From Acidobacteria bacterium UBA2994 (lineage in GTDB: Bacteria > Acidobacteriota > Vicinamibacteria > Vicinamibacterales > UBA8438), in the NCBI GenBank assembly GCA_002346545.1, contig DEAA01000082.1:24883-45327 (forward strand): DNA of 20,445 nt, written 5' to 3'. The position numbers were made by a program, and so were the translations under genes. The notes beneath the pieces were generated by a model that was given only the letters and a program-made list of their open reading frames with translations, did not search any database and was not told the origin of the DNA. Position 1 is the stretch's first letter. Each line of letters starts with the position of its first letter. Of the stretch, positions 1 through 6,956 are shown in pieces.

Positions 1-1719
1 ATCCCGTTCAAGTCACTTCGCTTCCGCCCCGCGACCAGCCAGGTCTGGGGAATTCATCTGGGCCGGCAAATCAAACACAAGAACGAGTCTACCTATCTGA
101 GCCCGGTTGCGATTTCCGGAGGGCCTGGGCTATTCCGTCTCTCTGCGGCCGGCACGGTCACCGGAATCGAGGCACCCGCGGACAACCGGACCTTCGAGAT
201 CAAGCCGTACGCGATCGGATCGAGTGCCACCGACTTGAACCAAACCCCGCAGATCCGCAACAACGGGGATGGTGACGTTGGGGTGGACGTCAAGTACGGC
301 GTCACCCAAAACCTAACTGCCGACTTCACCTATAACACCGACTTCGCCCAGGTCGAGGTGGACGAGCAGCAAGTCAACCTAACCCGGTTCAGTCTGTTCT
401 TTCCGGAGAAGCGCGAATTCTTCCTGGAGAGTCGAGGCATCTTCGACTTCGGGCAGGGCGTGGGCTTCGGCAGTCTCGGCGGACCCGGGAGCGGCGGGCG
501 CCCTGGGGCTGGCGGCTTCTTCGGTGGCGGCGACGAGCCGACGGTGTTCTTCAGCCGCCGGATTGGCCTCGAGTCGGGCGAAACGGTGCCCATCCTAGGA
601 GGCGGACGACTCACCGGAAAGACGGGCCCGTTTAGTGCTGGCGCGCTTAATATTCAGACCGACGACGCACGTTCGTCGAGCATCGCCGGAACAAACTTCA
701 CGGTGCTGCGGGTCAAGCGTGACATCCTGCGCCGGAGCAGTATCGGGGGAATCTTCACCAACCGTTCGGTATCGCTCGAGGGCGACGGTTCGAACCAGGC
801 GTTCGGCGTCGACGGCCTGTTCTCGTTCTACGACAACCTGAACTTCAACGCCTTCTGGGCCCGCACCGAAACGCCTAGCCTTAAAGGTGAGAACGAAAGC
901 TACCAGGCCGCCATGACTTACAACGGCGACCTATATGCCCTTGGCATCGACCACCTCTTGGTTGGCGACAATTTCAACCCCGAGGTCGGGTTTCTTAGAC
1001 GAAACGACTTCCGAAAAACCGTCGTGCAAGCCCAGTACAGCCCGCGACCCGAGATCGAGCTTGTCCGCCAATTCACCTTCAAAGGCAAGGTCGACTACAT
1101 CGAAACCGTCGCGGGAACCCTGGAAACGCGCAACCTGAACGCCAGCTTTCAGACCGAGTTCGAGAATAGCGACGAGTTCGTCGCCGACGTCCAGCAGTCC
1201 TACGAACTACTATTCGACCCGTTCGACATCTCCCCCAACATCAGCATCCCGGTCGGCGGGTACGAGTTCCAGGACTACTACCTCGCCTACAACATGGGAG
1301 CCCAGCGCCGCATCTCCGGTCGCCTGTCGCTGCAGGCCGGCGAGTTCTTCGGTGGTGACATCACGGCGATCGGATTCACCGGAGCCCGGGTCGAGATCAC
1401 GCCACAGTTTTCATTCGAACCAAGTATCTCGGTGAACGACATCAGCCTGCCGCAGGGAAAGTTCACGACGACGCTGGCCACAAGTCGCGTGACCTACACC
1501 TTCACCCCGCGCATGTTCTTCGGTGGCCTACTGCAATACAACTCCAGCCGCAACTCGCTCAGCACCAACCTGCGCCTGCGGTGGGAATACCAGCCTGGGA
1601 GCGAGATCTTCGTTGTCTACAACGACCAGCGGGATACCGCCCTTGCCCCGGGGCGTGACTTCCCAATGCTCGAAAACCGTGCCTTCATCGTGAAGTTCAC
1701 TCGCCTTTTCCGGTTCTAG
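1..1719 (+). CDS. DUF5916-family outer-membrane protein, 5'-partial
   Basis: The reading frame is open from the first base, so the N-terminus lies outside the window and 572 codons are visible. The signature block near nt 350-450 (NTDFAQVEVDEQQVNLTRF followed by SLFFPEKREFFLE), the later FFSRRIGL, and the terminal KFTRLFRF ending in an aromatic residue are typical of DUF5916 proteins. These usually pair an N-terminal CBM9-like domain (missing here, probably about 200 residues upstream) with a C-terminal beta-barrel. The second half alternates polar and aromatic residues in short strand-like stretches, as expected for an outer-membrane barrel. A Gly-rich insertion at about nt 451-534 follows the FDFG motif. 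TTG at 235 is an internal codon, not the start. The family is common in Acidobacteriota and Bacteroidota; its substrate is not established. The next gene begins 27 nt after the stop. Confidence 0.88.
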   Translation: MPFKSLRFRPATSQVWGIHLGRQIKHKNESTYLSPVAISGGPGLFRLSAAGTVTGIEAPADNRTFEIKPYAIGSSATDLNQTPQIRNNGDGDVGVDVKYGVTQNLTADFTYNTDFAQVEVDEQQVNLTRFSLFFPEKREFFLESRGIFDFGQGVGFGSLGGPGSGGRPGAGGFFGGGDEPTVFFSRRIGLESGETVPILGGGRLTGKTGPFSAGALNIQTDDARSSSIAGTNFTVLRVKRDILRRSSIGGIFTNRSVSLEGDGSNQAFGVDGLFSFYDNLNFNAFWARTETPSLKGENESYQAAMTYNGDLYALGIDHLLVGDNFNPEVGFLRRNDFRKTVVQAQYSPRPEIELVRQFTFKGKVDYIETVAGTLETRNLNASFQTEFENSDEFVADVQQSYELLFDPFDISPNISIPVGGYEFQDYYLAYNMGAQRRISGRLSLQAGEFFGGDITAIGFTGARVEITPQFSFEPSISVNDISLPQGKFTTTLATSRVTYTFTPRMFFGGLLQYNSSRNSLSTNLRLRWEYQPGSEIFVVYNDQRDTALAPGRDFPMLENRAFIVKFTRLFRF

Positions 1720-1746
1720 TCACTCCGCCGCGATACTCTGTGCCGA

Positions 1747-2682
1747 ATGTCATCGGTTATCGAACCGGCACGTCTCCGGCTAGCACAGCTCCCTACCCCG
1801 CTCGAACCATACGACCTCCCGGGCAACACACCGACCCTCTGGGTAAAGCGAGATGACCTAACGGGCACCGGCCTGACCGGTAACAAGGTCAGAAAGCTCG
1901 AGTATCTGCTCGCCGACGCCCAAGCCTGCGGTGCGACTCGGGTGGTGACCTGCGGCGGCATTCAGAGCAATCACTGCCGGGCCACGGCGATTGCAGCGGC
2001 GCAACTCAGCCTAAGCTGTCACCTTTTTCTCCGTTGCGACGCCCCTCCGCCCGACGAGGCCCCCACTACTGGCAACCTAGCTCTCGACCGCCTCGTCGGC
2101 GCCGAGATCACATTCATCACCCACGACCAGTATCGGGACCGTGCCCAGCTGATGGCAGCCGCAGCCGGTCCCAAGGGTTACGTAATCCCAGAGGGAGGAA
2201 GCAACGCTCTGGGAACCTGGGGCTATCTCCGGTGCGTCGACGAGCTGCGGACCCAGTGGCGCCTCCCTCCCTCCGCGATAGTCTGCGCCACCGGGAGTGG
2301 CGGCACCCACGCCGGCCTGGCAATCGGCGTACGCCGGCGCGAGTTGGACATCCCGGTGTACGGCGTCGCCATCTGCGACGACGCCCCGACCTTCCAGGCT
2401 CGCATCGCCCAGATCAGTGCCGAGGCCTGTGACCGCTGGCCCCAACTTCCGCAGATCAAGGAAACCGAAATCCGCGTGGTCGAGGGCTACAAGGGCGGCG
2501 GCTATGCGGTAAGCCACCCGGACGAGCTTGCCGACATCGCCAGCGTCGCGCGGAGCACGGGGCTACTGCTCGACCCGGTCTACACCGGGAAAGCGCTACG
2601 CGCCCTGATGCACGAACCAGGCCTGTTCGGTGACCGTCCGCTATTTGTGCACACCGGCGGCATCTTCGGCCTGCTCGCGTAA
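1747..2682 (+). CDS. D-cysteine desulfhydrase-like PLP enzyme (ACC deaminase family)
   Basis: Fold-type II PLP enzyme of 311 residues, close to the usual length of about 330. TGNKVRKLEYL contains the expected Schiff-base lysine (K47), followed by the GGIQSNHCR loop (73-81) and the glycine-rich GSGGTHAG loop that should bind the PLP phosphate. The family includes D-cysteine desulfhydrases (D-cysteine to pyruvate, H2S and ammonia) and ACC deaminases. Two positions reported to separate them favour desulfhydrase: YTGK has Thr280 where ACC deaminase has Glu, and HTGG has Thr303 where ACC deaminase has Leu. The protein has no signal peptide and should be cytoplasmic, the only such product in the window. 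ATG 1747 has no Shine-Dalgarno; a TACTCT hexamer lies 7 nt before it. The exact substrate (D-Cys or another D-amino acid or beta-substituted amino acid) remains inferred. Confidence 0.85.
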   Translation: MSSVIEPARLRLAQLPTPLEPYDLPGNTPTLWVKRDDLTGTGLTGNKVRKLEYLLADAQACGATRVVTCGGIQSNHCRATAIAAAQLSLSCHLFLRCDAPPPDEAPTTGNLALDRLVGAEITFITHDQYRDRAQLMAAAAGPKGYVIPEGGSNALGTWGYLRCVDELRTQWRLPPSAIVCATGSGGTHAGLAIGVRRRELDIPVYGVAICDDAPTFQARIAQISAEACDRWPQLPQIKETEIRVVEGYKGGGYAVSHPDELADIASVARSTGLLLDPVYTGKALRALMHEPGLFGDRPLFVHTGGIFGLLA

Positions 2683-2704
2683 GCCCGTAAATCACCGCCC
2701 GCCG

Positions 2705-2710
2705 TATACT
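2705..2710 (+). promoter_or_regulatory. Candidate -10 element of a leaderless gene
   Basis: TATACT (five of six bases of the consensus) ends 6 nt before the GTG chosen as the start of the next gene. That is the normal distance from a -10 to the transcription start. No clear -35 is seen 16-18 nt upstream, and no Shine-Dalgarno sequence fits between the element and the GTG. Confidence 0.4.
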
Positions 2711-2716
2711 CGAACG

Positions 2717-3385
2717 GTGCTGCGCGCTCTGCGAACCACCGGACCGGTCGTCGCTGGCCTCATGGTGGTCGTCCTGCTACTTGAACCGCCGGCGCTGCGA
2801 CCGGCTGATCGGATCCCCACCCTCCACGTCTTTACCTCCCGAGCGCCTCGGGGGCTCAGCACCGCCGAGGTCGCCGGTGCTCTCTCGGTAACCGGGCCAG
2901 TGCAACCCATCCCGCTGGAGGCCGTGGGCGCGAGTGGACACCGTGCGGGCACCATCTACACCCCGTTTATTCGCGTGGCGACGGCCGGCTTGGCAGCTCG
3001 ACGCAGAGGACGGACGCTGTCAGCCATTGAGGTGCCCGAATGGATGCGGGCACCGGTGGTCTACGTGGCGTTCCCCCCGCTCCCAGGGGTAGACCCATCG
3101 ACCCTCGAGGTCGCAGTCGTCCCAGAAGGCGCCCCGACCTGCTGCCGAACACCTCAGCCAACGCTCGTCCGGCCGCTCTGGGTCGGGGGCGAGGACACGC
3201 TCCTGGAATTCGGCGCGGAACCATCAGCCACGGCCACAGGGTTGGTGGCAGCGTTTCCGCTCCAGGTACTGGCGGAGGCCGTCGATTTTGTCGCGTTCTA
3301 CCGTGTCGAAAACGACGGGCCGCCGAGAAGCGTCGAGGCACGGGGACGCGTACCCGGGGACCTCCGAGCGGGTTGGCGGGACTAG
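2717..3385 (+). CDS. Hypothetical membrane-anchored or secreted protein
   Basis: I do not recognise a family. The frame is open back to 2630, but that ATG lies inside the upstream gene. GTG 2717 is preferred because the product (222 aa) then begins with a short Arg-containing stretch and a hydrophobic run (VVAGLMVVVLLL, about residues 11-22) typical of a signal anchor, and because TATACT sits just upstream. The rest is proline- and valine-rich with short hydrophobic strands, suggesting a beta-rich extracytoplasmic domain. Adjacent cysteines occur in TCCRTP, and the C-terminus is charged. The gene starts 34 nt after the PLP enzyme. Its TAG stop overlaps the stop of the convergent glycoside hydrolase gene in the tetranucleotide CTAG (3382-3385). 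Codon periodicity favours this strand over the antisense frame at 2967-3599, but reality of the gene is less certain than its neighbours. Confidence 0.6.
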   Translation: MLRALRTTGPVVAGLMVVVLLLEPPALRPADRIPTLHVFTSRAPRGLSTAEVAGALSVTGPVQPIPLEAVGASGHRAGTIYTPFIRVATAGLAARRRGRTLSAIEVPEWMRAPVVYVAFPPLPGVDPSTLEVAVVPEGAPTCCRTPQPTLVRPLWVGGEDTLLEFGAEPSATATGLVAAFPLQVLAEAVDFVAFYRVENDGPPRSVEARGRVPGDLRAGWRD

Positions 3386-4842
3386 GCGACGATGTCGCGG
3401 AACGCGTAGTGGTTCCAGCCGAACCGCTGACGCAACGCCAGCCCCCAGTCGAACCCACCCTGGACCTCACCGGCCAGCGCAAGGTTGAAGCTCGACGGAA
3501 AGACGCAGTGACCTTCGAACTCCTCGTTCCAAGACCCCACCGAGTAGATCGGCGCCGGGACCGCCGCCGTGCCGACGGCGCCCGCCCACTGCTCCACAAG
3601 GTAGCTCTCCTCGTGATAGCGCGTAAGCAAACTGAGGTAATCCGCGTAGGCGGCCCGACTGGCGCTCAAGATCGGAAGTGCATGCTTCGCAAAGCCGCCG
3701 GCAAGACTTGGGATGATCAGGATGCGGGAACCGCTGTGGCGGCTACGGATGCTGCGTATGGCCTTGGCCGCGCGCACCAGTCGACTGCGCTGCAGCGCGG
3801 CGTACGCCTCGTTCATCTCGAACGCTTCCGCTTCGACCTTCAGGTTGGCGGCATGGTAGCTGAAGACCGCATCGAAATTTCGCGTCCGGCTGACCCGATG
3901 CGAGGGGGGCGAAGTCGTCGACGCGATCGACAGCAGCTCATCGCCGACCAGATACGGTTGGGTTCCGTAGACGCGAGCAAACTCGTCGCGCGCAACCCCG
4001 ACAACATCAGCCATCCGATCGAACTCGAACTTGTCTGTCGAGTTAAGTCCCCAGGAATGGGAACCAAAGATGAAGATCACCGGCCGACCGTCGAGGAGGA
4101 ACACCCGGGACGGGTAGCGGTCGCGTGCATCGACAAAGGTCTCGGCCATCGCGACGAAATCAGCTATCAAAAGCTGGCCAACCTGCCCATCCCGAAAGTC
4201 GATACGCCCCCCGGTTAACGGTAGCGCGATCGTGTTCTCGTACAGGAGCGCCAGGTAGCGCGTCGCGAGGTTGGTCGCCGAGAAGTAGCCCTCGTCGATA
4301 TTCGGCAGGATCGTCGGCGTCACCCGCGGCGGGATCCAGCTGACCGCGTCGACGGTAACCCCGAGCTCATTCTTGAGTTCGTTGAATTCGGTCTCGATGG
4401 CTGGATTGTTGGAGAGGTAGTCGCCACCGAGATAGCGCACCGTCTGCTCCAGCAGCGGGCGCTTGAGCAGGTCGTACCACGAGTAATGCCAGGCGATAGT
4501 AATCGGCCTGGGCTCGACCCACAAATCGCCCGCCGCACTGGCCGTCACGGCAGCGGCAACCGCATCGACCGACGCCTGATCCACCTCGCCACGACCGAAG
4601 ACATCGGCCCGGAAGTCATAGCCGGCATTGGGCATGATCCGGTAGCCTCGCCCAGTCAGCGTAGCCTGGCGGGCAATCTCGAGATCGGCCGCATTAATTG
4701 CGCCGTCCCCATCGAGGTCGGCCAGGTAACTCCGCAGTAGTTCGGGCTCCTGAGCCCGACCGGTACCGAACGCCCCGAGACCAACCATCGCGGTGGCGCC
4801 CGCGCACAAAAACGACCGTCGATCGAGATTCCGAGCCGGCAT
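3382..4842 (-). CDS. Tat-exported GH99/WbsX-like glycoside hydrolase with dockerin-like segment
   Basis: A 486-residue protein. The N-terminus carries a twin-arginine signal (DRRSFLCAGA, R8-R9, then a hydrophobic stretch ending near GRAQ). Residues 42-53 (DLDGDGAINAAD) match a calcium loop of dockerin type I; a second, degenerate half lies at about 80-91. The remainder resembles the GH99/WbsX-like TIM barrel: an early aromatic AWHYSWYD (117-124) and a late SWNEEFEG (437-444). There, E440 and E443 have the E-x-x-E spacing of the catalytic pair of GH99 endo-mannosidases (WNEWxEG). The likely role is periplasmic or surface cleavage of an alpha-mannoside-type glycan, but the substrate cannot be read. 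ATG 4842 has AGGA 6 nt upstream. The gene is convergent with, and overlaps by 4 nt, the preceding hypothetical gene, and is divergent from the phosphotriesterase-like gene. Confidence 0.72.
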   Translation of the reverse strand: MPARNLDRRSFLCAGATAMVGLGAFGTGRAQEPELLRSYLADLDGDGAINAADLEIARQATLTGRGYRIMPNAGYDFRADVFGRGEVDQASVDAVAAAVTASAAGDLWVEPRPITIAWHYSWYDLLKRPLLEQTVRYLGGDYLSNNPAIETEFNELKNELGVTVDAVSWIPPRVTPTILPNIDEGYFSATNLATRYLALLYENTIALPLTGGRIDFRDGQVGQLLIADFVAMAETFVDARDRYPSRVFLLDGRPVIFIFGSHSWGLNSTDKFEFDRMADVVGVARDEFARVYGTQPYLVGDELLSIASTTSPPSHRVSRTRNFDAVFSYHAANLKVEAEAFEMNEAYAALQRSRLVRAAKAIRSIRSRHSGSRILIIPSLAGGFAKHALPILSASRAAYADYLSLLTRYHEESYLVEQWAGAVGTAAVPAPIYSVGSWNEEFEGHCVFPSSFNLALAGEVQGGFDWGLALRQRFGWNHYAFRDIVA

Positions 4843-5007
4843 AATGTCCTGAGGACGCTGCTAGACCAGCGACGGTACAACAACCACCGTCGCGTCAACC
4901 CAGCCGCGAATGATATCAAAGCCGCCTTACCGCGTCCCCTGGACCTCGCGCCCCCGAAGGGGACGAGATCTGGTGACCACCGGCCACGGTGGCCAATGGA
5001 GAGCTGC
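4843..5007. promoter_or_regulatory. Divergent intergenic region between GH99-like and PTE-like genes
   Basis: This 165-nt region must contain promoters for both divergent genes, but I could not fix a convincing -35/-10 pair. On the minus strand TTGACG (4893-4898) resembles a -35 without a good -10 at the right spacing. TGATATCA (4911-4918) is a perfect palindrome. Toward the + gene there are two hairpin-capable stretches: CCCC-GAA-GGGG at 4952-4962, whose right arm could instead pair with GTCCCC at 4934-4939, and CCACCG-GCCA-CGGTGG at 4977-4992. The second ends just before the ribosome-binding site GGAGAG (4998-5003). Confidence 0.4.
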
Positions 5008-6063
5008 ATGATCCACCACTCACGCCTTCATCCTTCTCGTCGCGATGCCCTCCGTGCGTTCGGCACCGCCGGCGCGGCCCTGGCCAGCGGTCAACTGTCT
5101 GCCGAGGCCAGGCAGCAGCAGTTCTCAACTGTTGACACGCCGTCGTTCCCGAGCGGGGCAGTCATCCGGACGCTCACCGGCGACGTCGCTCCAACCACCC
5201 TCTCCACCGGCGCCACGCTTTTTCACGAACACGTCGGACGTAGCGACGTCGAGCTCGCGCTGGAAGAGCTCCGGCAGTGCGCGTTCAACGGCCTTGGATG
5301 CATCGTAGACGCCGCAACGGGACGCCGTACCCTCGAGCAACGCGAGGCACTCAACCGTATCGCCAGTCAGACCGACGTGCGCATCGTCGCTGCCGGAAGC
5401 TACTTCCAAGATATCGGGTTCGCCCTCTATCCTGTTCGAGTTGCCGAGATGAGCGAGGACGCGCTGGTCGACGAGCTTGTCGCCGACGCCGCCGCTCAGC
5501 GCTGGGGCGCCTTTGGTGAGATCGCTTCCTCCTTGGAGATGCGCCCCGACGAGCGGAAGGTGCACCGGGCGGTCGCCCGCGCCCACCGGCAGACCGGTCT
5601 GCCGATCTTCACTCACACGCCGCACGAAAGCTGTCCGAGCTGCGCAATCGATCAATTGGACATCATCGACGAAATCGGCATCGACCCGGCCCACGTGGTC
5701 ATCGGGCACATGGCCACGCTCAAGCCCGAACACGATCCGCTCGCGACCCATCGACGGATCGCGGAACGGGGCGCCTTTATAGGGCTCGATACCGTCGGCC
5801 ACGAGATGACTCGGTCGGACATCCCGGCGACTGCCAAGGTGCGGATGGTGCAGGACCTGCTGGATGCCGGACTAGAAGACCATATCCTGCTCTCCTCCGA
5901 CCAGGGCAACCTCAGGCAGTTCAACCGGTACTACGGCCACGGGTGGGCAACTGTATTAATGCAATTCGTGCCGAAACTGCGCTACGCCGGAGTACCGGAA
6001 ACGATGATCAACAAGATCCTCGTCGACAACCCACGTCGGTTCCTGGCGTTCGTCCCACGCTAG
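5008..6063 (+). CDS. Tat-exported phosphotriesterase-family metal hydrolase
   Basis: A 351-residue member of the phosphotriesterase (PTE, amidohydrolase superfamily) family. A Tat-type N-terminus (SRRDALRAFGTAGAAL, R11-R12) precedes the TIM barrel. Metal-site motifs are in order: FHEH (H73, H75), GEIASS (E171, at the position of the carboxylated lysine of PTE), FTHTPHE (H203), VIGHM (H234) and SSDQG (D298). Glu instead of Lys as bridging ligand is known in E. coli Php-type members, so the site looks intact. Family members hydrolyse phosphotriesters, lactones or other esters; the substrate here is unknown. ATG 5008 is chosen over the in-frame ATG 4996 because GGAGAG lies 4 nt before it and within the longer version. 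The gene is convergent with the MBL-like gene, with only 6 nt between the stops. Confidence 0.83.
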   Translation: MIHHSRLHPSRRDALRAFGTAGAALASGQLSAEARQQQFSTVDTPSFPSGAVIRTLTGDVAPTTLSTGATLFHEHVGRSDVELALEELRQCAFNGLGCIVDAATGRRTLEQREALNRIASQTDVRIVAAGSYFQDIGFALYPVRVAEMSEDALVDELVADAAAQRWGAFGEIASSLEMRPDERKVHRAVARAHRQTGLPIFTHTPHESCPSCAIDQLDIIDEIGIDPAHVVIGHMATLKPEHDPLATHRRIAERGAFIGLDTVGHEMTRSDIPATAKVRMVQDLLDAGLEDHILLSSDQGNLRQFNRYYGHGWATVLMQFVPKLRYAGVPETMINKILVDNPRRFLAFVPR

Positions 6064-6069
6064 ATCCGG

Positions 6070-6846
6070 CTAGCGAGGTGGGTACCAGGCGACGTCTCGA
6101 AGCTCGATGTCCTCGCCCTCGAGCGCCTCGCGAAGGGCCAGGATCGTACCCGGCGTGTTCTGTCGGTCAGGCGGAGGTGTACCCTCGCGGCTTCCCAGCC
6201 AGCTCGCGAAGGTCTGGTCGTAGTGGTTGAGATACACGATTGAAGGCCGGAAAGTCTTCAGACACTCGGCCACCGGCCGCGGCCGCATGCGATCGACGGG
6301 CAGGTTCATCGGCATGAACGCGACGTCGATGTCTTCGAGCGCCTGAATCTCAGGCACACACTCGCCGACGCCAGCCAAGAAGAGGCGCGTCCCTCCCAGC
6401 GTCACCACATAGCCGTTCGCCTCGCCCTTGGGATGGAACGGGCTGCCAGGTGTCATGTCATACGCGCCGACGGCCTCGATCGGTACTCCGACCACCGTCG
6501 CCCGTTCACCGTTGGCCATGACCGTGCCCTCGTCGAAGCGGCGGGCAGCCGCAGCCGTGAGCACCACCGGAGCGCCCATCTTGCGGAGTTCGGCGATGGC
6601 CTCGACGTCAAGGTGATGGCCGGGATCATCGGTCACCAGAATTAGGTCGGCCTGCTTGGCATCGGACAGATCAGCCGCGCTCCACGGGTCTACCTGGATC
6701 ACCAGCTCGTCGTACTCGATTTGGACGCTCGCATGCATCAGCGGGGTCACAACAATATTCCCGCCTTCCGCTGGTACTGTCGAAGACTGGGCCGCGGCCG
6801 TCGACACCATCGCCACCACGCCGAGCGCCGTAACCCAGAGCCGCAT
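6070..6846 (-). CDS. Secreted metallo-beta-lactamase-like protein with altered metal site
   Basis: A 258-residue protein with a Sec signal peptide (MRLWVTALGVVAMVSTAAAQ). The fold follows UPF0173-like MBL hydrolases: VDPW (52-55), LILVT before the metal loop, FHPKGEANGY (137-146), IDVAFMPMNLP (173-183) and YLNHYD (205-210). The metal-loop motif, usually T-H-x-H-x-D-H, is TDDPGHH here (72-78), so D73, P75 and H77 replace two histidines and the aspartate; only H78 remains. The downstream SGD-type aspartate is replaced in LAGVGE (V160), while H138 and H208 persist. It may be an inactive, one-metal or repurposed member. The start is at ATG 6846, with GGGGGAG 5 nt upstream, rather than ATG 6927, whose extra 27 residues precede the signal peptide. 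It is the last gene of a minus-strand run, 110 nt after paralogue A. Confidence 0.75.
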   Translation of the reverse strand: MRLWVTALGVVAMVSTAAAQSSTVPAEGGNIVVTPLMHASVQIEYDELVIQVDPWSAADLSDAKQADLILVTDDPGHHLDVEAIAELRKMGAPVVLTAAAARRFDEGTVMANGERATVVGVPIEAVGAYDMTPGSPFHPKGEANGYVVTLGGTRLFLAGVGECVPEIQALEDIDVAFMPMNLPVDRMRPRPVAECLKTFRPSIVYLNHYDQTFASWLGSREGTPPPDRQNTPGTILALREALEGEDIELRDVAWYPPR

Positions 6847-6956
6847 CCGTCTCCCCCTGTCGTCTAGCCGTCCAACCCGTCGCAATCGTGCCCGCGCCCC
6901 CGCCTGCCACCAAGCATTCTCGTCCATCTCAGCCCTCTCGACCCCGGCCGACGTGG

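Noticed and set aside
3040..4218. 392-codon + frame antisense to the GH99-like gene
   Set aside because: Its translation is Arg/Pro/Gly-rich with no domain, while the opposite strand encodes a Tat signal, a calcium loop and glycosidase motifs.
5125..5802. 225-codon minus frame inside the PTE-like gene
   Set aside because: All metal-site motifs of the PTE family are on the + strand in the same interval.
6847..6956. A gene or regulatory RNA in the 110-nt gap between the MBL-like gene and paralogue A
   Set aside because: The only frame is the N-terminal extension of the MBL-like gene, upstream of its ribosome-binding site; no structure or promoter stood out.
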